In this document: in pieces, positions 57,101 to 64,000 of the stretch
Position numbering within the stretch: position 1 is the first letter of the stretch
How the letters are laid out: the number at the start of each line of letters is the position of its first letter
Assembly: GCA_973895155.1 (NCBI GenBank)
Contig: OZ316893.1
Span: 23,064,001 to 23,128,000 of the forward strand
Direction of reading: 5' to 3'
Length of the DNA stretch: 64,000 nt
Origin: Marsupella aquatica
Lineage: Eukaryota; Marchantiophyta
The notes under the pieces: generated by a model
What the model was told of the DNA's origin: nothing
Databases searched by the model: none
The model's input: only the letters and a program-made list of their open reading frames with translations
Program-made: the position numbers and the translations under genes

Positions 57101-60100
57101 TTATTGGCCTAGTCCAGCGTAATACCTGCTCTTGGCCACCATGTGTTTCCTTCTTTTCAGCCTGGCAGGGAACCCAGAAAGCAAAAATCAGGCCACCTTA
57201 AAACAATGCAAAACAACTTTTGAGGTCACAACCTCTTTGAGTCATGTTACCCAGGGCTTCTGACAAAACAAGAATAGAGATTAAAGCAGCATATAAAAAC
57301 AAACTCAGGATGAAACTGCCTGCAAATGGATGGAGATTGACTGCCACTGCAAGAAACATGACTCCATTTCAGAAGAGCCTCATATCGAATATGAGGCTCA
57401 GACTAGATCAGACGAATCTTGTAAATTAGAACACTCACACCTGTTACACTCAAAATTATCCAGTACCAAAAACATGATGAGGGAATCACGAATGATCTGA
57501 CAAGTACCTTCTTACTACTAGCTGCGTCCTCTGCTTGCTTAACGAGAGTTGTTCCTTCATCTGTTACATGCTGGAAAACAAAGATGCAAAACGGGATCAG
57601 ATGCACTTCAGGTACAATAAAGCTAGATGAAATTCGAACTTGAGTCGTTTCCGAGCTTGGTCAGCAACTTATTGCACTTCGCCCTGAAACAGCACACTAT
57701 ACTCGAAGGTGCCCATCTTCTCCTTTCCAAATCATTCAAGAAAAATCACTCCCAACTAAAATCTCTAAGATTCCAAAATTCCTCGTCTCTTTAAGATCCA
57801 CACTTTAGAACCCTTACAGAAGAATACATATTGAAGATTACATGACTTGCACTCCTTGCCACAAATCTTGAACAACACTTATTAATGTTCCATTACTCAA
57901 GCGATCAATCCCTCAGGGCGCTCATTGATTATTTTCTATTTGCAAGATTCTCGTGGCAAAGCAAGCACCACGAGGTGATTCCCATACCACCATCGTCAAG
58001 AAACCCATTATGTCTAAGTCATGTCCATGCTTAAACAGACTGAGCCTTGTCAGGAACAACTTTATGTCTAAGTCATGTCCATGTTTGGTCAAACTGAGAC
58101 TCGTCAGGAACAAGTTCAAGTGTAAGTTATGTCCATGCGTTGATCAGACTGAGACAAACCTGTCTGAAAATAGCAGCAACTGGCTCGAGTCCTTTGGGAA
58201 TCCTGCAGAAGAGTCTGTACATCCTGGACAGATCTTCTACCTGTATACACCACGATTGTATTGGAATGAGAATATCGCCACTAGACAATCCAGCAAGGAC
58301 ACTGGAACAGGCTGGAACATTGAACGCTTTCAGATGCTGAATTCAAGAGTATACTGACTGTACTGAAGAAAGACAACGGCATTCGACTTTAAAAACATTT
58401 AGCTTCACTTATTCCTTAGCACTAGTTCGACAAATTCCTATTTAAAAATGTAGCAACGGTAAAATGGTCTTATCTAATCGGACCAACAAAAACAAGTCCA
58501 CATATAGATCATTTACAGATGGAGTGCTAATGCAGACCTTATCATCCCTCAGCAGGGCATGGCAACCTGAATGCTCCTTCTCCAACAGCTGATTCTCGTA
58601 TATGGTAAGCAGCTCATGTTGAACTTTCTAAAATACAGAGAGCACATGTACAATGCGAGAGCCCAACATTTCAGCATTTTGAAGACCACGCACAATAAAT
58701 CACCCTATACGTTTCAATCCATTCAATCCTTCCGCAAGAAAAAATACCTAAGCCAAAGCATAACCTTTCCCGAGGTGCATACATTTTCGACACCGCAACC
58801 ATCCAAACAAACGGTGCTACCTCTCTGGAAAGAGATACCACATCAGGAAAGGAACTTAGAACAGAAAGGTGATATTCGACAGTACCTCCAACAGCTTCAG
58901 TTCACTGCTGGCATGAAGATAGTGCCCGACTCTTTCCTTCTCCCTCTTCAGACATTCCTCAGCCTGCAGAGAATCGAAAAAAAAGGCGACTGTCATTCAC
59001 AAACTCTGATCGTAATGCTGCCAGGAGTGTATCAGTCAAAAACTCTCGGGTCACAGGTCCATCACGGCTAATACAAACCTTGAGCATGTAATCCGGGCAA
59101 GAATCCTCTTCAATCCAAGACGCGGCCTTCCTGGAATAATAGGCTGCAGTGTCTGCGAGCATAGCAAGCTCAAAGTCGCTCTCGTAGGCATCCATGCTGC
59201 CCATCCCGATTTCCACAAAGATTCCCAGAACGTTCTTCAGGAGGGCCCGATCAATTTGTTCTCCTTCTCGTTCTCGGTCAATCTGCCAAATTCAGGTTGT
59301 ATCAGGGAAGCTGAAATGCTGCATTCGACTGTCACCTAACTATGGATACCCGCAGTCGTAATTATCAGAGAAGAACAAGAGGAGAACCCAGTTTATTTTT
59401 ACCAGAGTGATGACTGCGTCCTTGACGTTGTTCTTCATTTCTGAATAAACCTGCAAGCAAGCAAACCAGTTATGATCAATACATGAGGTTCGTCCAACTT
59501 GGCAGGCGACCAAAGAAAGATTTAAACGCAATGTCACCAACAATCAAAGACGCAGCGCAAATGCAGAGGATTCTATCTATTGCGAAAGAAATGCTTTGAA
59601 CATCCCCCAGTGAGGTTATCCATGCACCTGATCCCGGAAGCACATAAGGCCAACTTCATTGAGAGCTGGCAACGACCTCCTTGCAATGAAATAACGGTCC
59701 AGGTAGTTGAAGAAACGCGAGAGCCACCGCACCATAATCTTATGATTATCCCATCGCTTCACGAGCTCTCTCAACATGAATTCATCATGCTTTTCCCTCA
59801 GTGCAGGAAGAACCTGCCACAACACTCATTAGATGACCTCATAAGTTCGCCTAGGGCACAGCTCGCCAAAGAGATTTCTGATTTCCTAAAGAAAGCTGTG
59901 CCACAGAGACAGGATTGTAAACTAAGGGCCGATCATAGCCAACAACAGCTGGAACGGGATTCTAAAGACTCCAATTCAGATGAATGCATCCCAGTTGGGC
60001 AAAGGACGGTTCACATTTTAACTGTAGAAATTTCCTAGACTGACGGTGAGATTCTCCCATCGTAGCGTTTACAGTAGATTCCCCCGAATTTTGACAGATA

Positions 60101-60705
60101 GAAGGGAGGATCTCACCGTCTTGTGCACAAACCCACACCTTGAATGCTAAATAACCTGATACCTAACCTAATCTGTTAAAAACTTACACCCACAAGTCGT
60201 CGAAAGCAAGCGGTCACAACCTTGCGCAGAGTCTTAGAACGTTTCAAAGGAAGACTAAGCAGCCAAGCACAAGAGTCAGTTTTTCCAACAAATCAGAGAA
60301 GCCTTAATACCATGGTGTTGATGTACTCCTCGAAGGACTCCTTGTACCTGTCGTACAACTGTTGCGAATAATCCTGCGGGGGCTTTTGCGTACACATGTT
60401 GTATATGGTACTGATGCAAAGGTCAAGGAACAGAACACAATAAAGCAAGCAAAGAGACAAAAATTCCACAAAAACTTGGAATAGGACAACTCTCCCTTTC
60501 CCTCATTCAATAATTCAACCATTCCCTATGCCTGACAACATAAATGAGCTGAAAACGGATACGTGTACAGCATGATGTATTCTTCGGAGTTGAACTGCTG
60601 CTCCTGAACCCCCTCCAGGAGGTTCTTTAGCTTCGTGATACCTTTCTGCATAAAGGTCCATCCCTGCTCAAGCTCTATCACCTTCCGCTCGTTATTCATG
60701 GTCAT
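54032..60705 (-). CDS. CUL1: CUL1, cullin scaffold of SCF ubiquitin ligases
   Basis: Nineteen coding exons, 745 codons: 60705-60563, 60410-60311, 59813-59628, 59450-59403, 59282-59079, 58963-58886, 58627-58538, 58240-58160, 57570-57508, 57161-57126, 56788-56702, 56495-56346, 56107-56052, 55836-55716, 55599-55438, 55336-55193, 54971-54753, 54599-54432, then one of two terminal exons (54272-54171 or 54133-54032). Every junction is GT/AG and in phase. Plant CUL1 is about 740 residues. The N-terminal cullin repeats ([20 protein letters not shown]) bind SKP1/F-box; the C-terminal part ([26 protein letters not shown]) binds the RBX1 RING protein. [12 protein letters not shown] carries the NEDD8 acceptor, about Lys689. 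A 12-residue insert ([12 protein letters not shown]) comes from a 36-nt micro-exon. The last exon is duplicated, which is unusual. Confidence 0.97.
54171..54272 (-). other. CUL1: CUL1 terminal exon, proximal copy
   Basis: 102 nt, after acceptor tttgatcag, reached first by the transcript. It has the same length, phase and stop as the distal copy, with seven base differences; three change residues (Arg to Gln, Asn to Thr, Met to Leu), giving NPTLFRYLA. About 35 bp of the preceding intron is also duplicated (period 139 bp). Confidence 0.9.
57126..57161 (-). other. CUL1: 36-nt micro-exon of CUL1
   Basis: Flanked by ctgccag and gtatta. It encodes [12 protein letters not shown] in frame between ASSKK and AFVRKV. 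As a multiple of three it could be skipped without a frameshift. Confidence 0.88.
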
Positions 60706-62090
60706 AGACCAAACCTGCTCCGCGAATTCGCTCTAAGCCCTAAAATCGATCCAGGCAACCTTCCAACTCGACAACAGTCGTCGAATTTGTCCTCTTTTCC
60801 CTCTAGCGAGCGCCGACGAGCCCTGCAGGTATCACCGAATCGAATTCAGTCCCTAACAGTACCCTCCAGACAGCCAAAAACTCCGACCCGAGGTGCGATT
60901 TCCTCCTTCCGCGCTACCGATGCCAATCCTCTCATCGACGTCGAGGCGTCCGACGCAAATGAAACGATCCGCAGCTGCTCAGTGCCGATGCTTCCAACAC
61001 ACGTTATCAGAAAACGGAAGTCCTTGAGACCTATTCCACCATTCCATGATTGGAAAGGCACATGACCCTCGTGCCCGGTTGAAAGACCATCAGAACACCC
61101 GTTGCAACATCGATAGCAGCCTCGCCGCTTCCCCCTCGACAGATCGACACTCCCTCCTCTCTTCTTCGCCGAGACGACCACACCGAATGGCCAGTCCTCT
61201 GCACTGGTCCTCCCACGGCCGTAAAGCCTGCCTCCGGCCCTGCTCGCCTGCCCGCCCGCTGCCAATCCACCACACAACAACAATTCACCAAAAGCACATG
61301 ACAATCGTCCTGTCCCGCTCCAATCAAGCGACAGACACACTCTACCGTGTCCTCCTCTTTCGACGATTCTCTTCCCCGACGAACCAACGCCGTCTCCGAC
61401 TGCTCCTCCGCCGATTATCTCTCCCGATTGACGGATTGATTGATTGATTGGTGGATTGATTCTCCCCGCTCTCTAATAACAAGGTCTTCCTCCCCAGCAA
61501 ATTTCCGGAACCCTTCCCGTCTCACCTTCTTTTTCTTCTACTTTCTTCCGTTGTCCGCGTCGTCCGTGGATAGCGTGCCCGACCGCCCAACCCCGTCCGT
61601 CGCTCTAAACTACGACTACTGGTCTAAAAGTCCGCCACCATCATAATAAGAAGATCGTGCCCTCCTCCTCCCTCTCTCTCTCCGTCTCCTTTCTCAGCAC
61701 CGCCTCCTCTCCGCTCCTCTTCTCTCGTCTCCTCTTCTCTCCTCTCCTCTCCTATTGGCAAAACTTCGCAACACCTTCTTCGGTCTCTTTCTTCGGTGCG
61801 AGAGGCCGGTCGGGTCTTCGCAATCCGCAGAGGCAGACGCAGAGGCAGAGGCAGCAGCAGAAGAAGGCGACGACGAAGAGGAGACGAATGGAGAGGAGAG
61901 GAGAGGGGGGACGAGAAAAGAAAAGAAAAGAAAAGAAAGTAAAGGAGGGCACTCAGTCCAACCCTGCCCCGCCACCTTCCTTGCTTTTTACCGCATCAAA
62001 AAAAAATCAAAAATCAAAATGGCTCATTTATAATGGTCATATACTCCCTCTCTCCTCTGGCCCTCTCCTCTCCTCTTCCTCACCTCTCAA
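60706..62090. other. CUL1 upstream region
   Basis: Probably CUL1 promoter and 5' leader. Open frames on both strands (for example 60846-61340 minus) have no domain. A gattgattgattgattg run lies at 61434-61450. Confidence 0.5.
61650..61945. repeat. Low-complexity CT/GA-rich tract
   Basis: tctcctct-type runs at 61655-61752, (ggcaga)n-like sequence at 61830-61856 and (aaaag)n at 61914-61940. It produces overlapping low-complexity frames on both strands. Confidence 0.9.
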
Positions 62091-62453
62091 CCCAACCCAA
62101 ACCTGACCGGGCTCTACCCTGGTGAGGGTGACCGTGCAGTGTAACTGGGGTCAGGTCTGGGGTATTGGAGGGTCAATGGGAGGCATGTGAAGGAGCTTGC
62201 TGATGATGTAAAGAAAAATACACAAAAAAATATTATACATGAGGGAAAAGGGAAAACATAGAGTTGTTTTTAAAAAGTTTTAGTGTTTATTTTGGCACTA
62301 ATCAAGGGTCCCAATATGACCATAGAAAAATCTAATGATCATAGCTTTTACTAATTGGTCTCCCAACCCAACCCTATCCTACCCTACCGTGGTGAGGATA
62401 ACCCTGCCCAGGACCTGGGGTCAGGTATGAGGTACTCTAGGGCGAATGGGAGA
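62091..62453. repeat. Two diverged copies of a ~90-bp unit
   Basis: Copies at about 62091-62184 and 62364-62453 share acccaaccc, accctggtgagg/accgtggtgagga, ctggggtcaggt and gggaggc/gggagac in order. They are separated by about 180 bp of unrelated AT-rich sequence. Confidence 0.75.
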
Positions 62454-64000
62454 CAGTGTTTCTTTCCTTCGTGAAATTCAGAACAATTGCTGGTACCATG
62501 TAAAGGGGCTTGTGAATTGGTACAAAAAGTGGCAAATATCACCCTTTGACATACTAATAGACACCTTCATTAAATTTTCTTAAAGTAGTTTCCAAATTCC
62601 AACTCTCAGATATCCCTAGATTGAAGGTTATGACCGATGGGGTCGGTAACCAGTGGGATTGTGGCGAATACGTTTTAGTCGGGATTAGCGAATGGACATT
62701 GACCCTCGAGGGCCTTTGCCCGCTAAGGACACAGAGGAGCAGGCAAACGTTCGACTACAGTACTCAGTGCTCAGGCAATAAAGTCGCATGGATTTAAATC
62801 ATATCTAACGGCTGTGCCAGTTTCCTTCAAATCCGTAGGGAGAACTGGCCGTAGATATTCTTCGACGACGATGACGGACTGCGAGTGACAGATGACTGTA
62901 AACTGACGTCAGGAGCCCGACGGTGAACCGCGCCGATGGGACGCAACCCAACCCAGGTCGGGGGTGAACGGGACAGCTGGAGCTCACTAAGAGGGTGGAG
63001 GAGGATAGTCCCATGAAACCGAGGCGTTAGTCAAACTTGAAGCGTGGTCAAGAAATGACGAGGGCAAAGTCCTATGTGACAAAATGACTCATAGTGGAAG
63101 GCGTCCTATTGAAATCAGAGAAGATTCCACTTCACATCTGCTTTACTGACCCTAGTGCCTTCATATGTTAGGAGTAAAATTAATTACTATAATACAAGGT
63201 TGCGCCATTTTATAGAGTGGTCGTCTTTCAAATTTGCAGTGTACTTTAAATGACAAACATAAAACATGTAAGGAAAGATAAGGAATAAAGCAAAAAGAAC
63301 ATTTAATTTAGTGTGAATGAAAATGAAGGGCACGGTTTCCAAGCAAGAAGAGATCACACAAGACAAAGAAAATGAGGAGTGACTATCAATGCACTAGACT
63401 TCACTTTACAAACTCAATAAAAAAAATGTGAATTAATAGTAACCCTTTACTAAAACTTTATTCTCCTGACCCTTTTAAATCTCAATTGCCTTCTGCCCAA
63501 ACCTGACCAACATGAAAATTTAATTAAAATTAATTAATTACTAAAATTGGATATTAATTTTAAAGTTTTGGAAAAACTTGAATATAAATAATTTATATTT
63601 ATATTTATTTATTTCAATGTTTAAAACAAAACAAAAAATTATCCCTATCACTTGGTTGTGCTTGGACCTGCAAGCACTCGACATTATCTCAGTCTCCAAT
63701 TTCTATGTGCAACGCACTATTTTTTGAACATCACCACAACTTTACCTTACCTTGATACCTTTACTCATCTTGCTATTTTTTTCTCACATTGACATCTTTA
63801 TTTCATCACAACCATTTTTTCTCACCCTCAACATTTTTTCTCTCCTCTACATCTTTTACTCATCTTTACGTCTTTTTTAAACCTCACCATTTTTTTTCAC
63901 CTCAACCTCTTACCTTTTTCTCACCTTGGCATATATATGCATCTCACCGTAACTTACATCGTTCCCTCACCTCAACATTTTTTCTCTCCCTCGCATCTTT
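62454..64000. other. Intergenic to window end
   Basis: No gene supported. From about 63730 the sequence becomes a decayed short-period repeat of the form cacctcaacattttttctc, which continues to the window edge. The AT-rich segment 63510-63640 precedes it. Confidence 0.5.

Noticed and set aside
61657-62106. 149-codon plus-strand frame and overlapping minus frames
   Set aside because: CT/GA-rich simple sequence leaves several frames open together; no domain, and it lies in the CUL1 upstream region.

Overview
This window is nuclear DNA from a land plant. The evidence is a set of plant-type orthologues with spliceosomal introns (VPS29, SGF11, a NUDT23-like Nudix hydrolase, a TMEM186-like protein, a cap-methyltransferase-like FtsJ protein, HASTY/exportin-5, GOT1 and CUL1), a Ty1/copia LTR retrotransposon primed by initiator tRNA-Met, and long gene-poor stretches full of decayed repeats. 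The protein versions look more like non-seed plants (bryophyte or lycophyte grade) than flowering plants. That is an impression from remembered family members and I cannot name the species.

Layout. 1-4.4 kb: short tandem repeats and no convincing gene. 4.4-5.7 kb: VPS29 (retromer), minus strand, 3 exons. 6.4-13.3 kb: a complete copia element (344-bp LTRs, 5-bp target duplication CTCCC) whose polyprotein is in one frame but carries four in-frame stops. 13.3-17.9 kb: intergenic, with a 345-bp solo LTR of a related copia family on the minus strand. 17.9-20.7 kb: SGF11 (SAGA deubiquitinase module), minus, 4 coding exons. 25.5-29.0 kb: plastid-targeted-looking Nudix hydrolase, plus, 7 exons. 31.3-33.7 kb: TMEM186-like mitochondrial membrane protein, minus, 6 exons including a 20-nt micro-exon. 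35.3-37.5 kb: FtsJ/CMTR2-like methyltransferase, minus, intronless. 41.0-44.7 kb: HASTY, minus, intronless. 45.4-49 kb: several repeat arrays. 49.8-50.2 kb: GOT1, plus, single coding exon. 54.0-60.7 kb: CUL1, minus, 19 coding exons. 60.7-64 kb: CUL1 upstream region, low-complexity DNA and decayed repeats.

The genes do not form an operon or cluster. They are independent housekeeping functions: endosome and Golgi trafficking (VPS29, GOT1), chromatin (SGF11), small-RNA and protein export (HASTY), RNA capping (CMTR2-like), SCF ubiquitin ligase (CUL1), nucleotide or cofactor metabolism (Nudix) and mitochondrial assembly (TMEM186-like).

The most notable signal is at the CUL1 3' end. The terminal coding exon, which encodes the last 33 residues of the neddylation/winged-helix region, is duplicated in tandem. 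Both copies keep a splice acceptor, frame and stop, so they look like alternative last exons. Other points of interest are two micro-exons (20 and 36 nt), a long near-perfect hairpin at 38.6 kb, a higher-order array with an ACGTAC core at 47 kb, and stop codons in an otherwise young copia element. All exon models were built by eye from splice signals and family conservation and have not been checked against transcripts.
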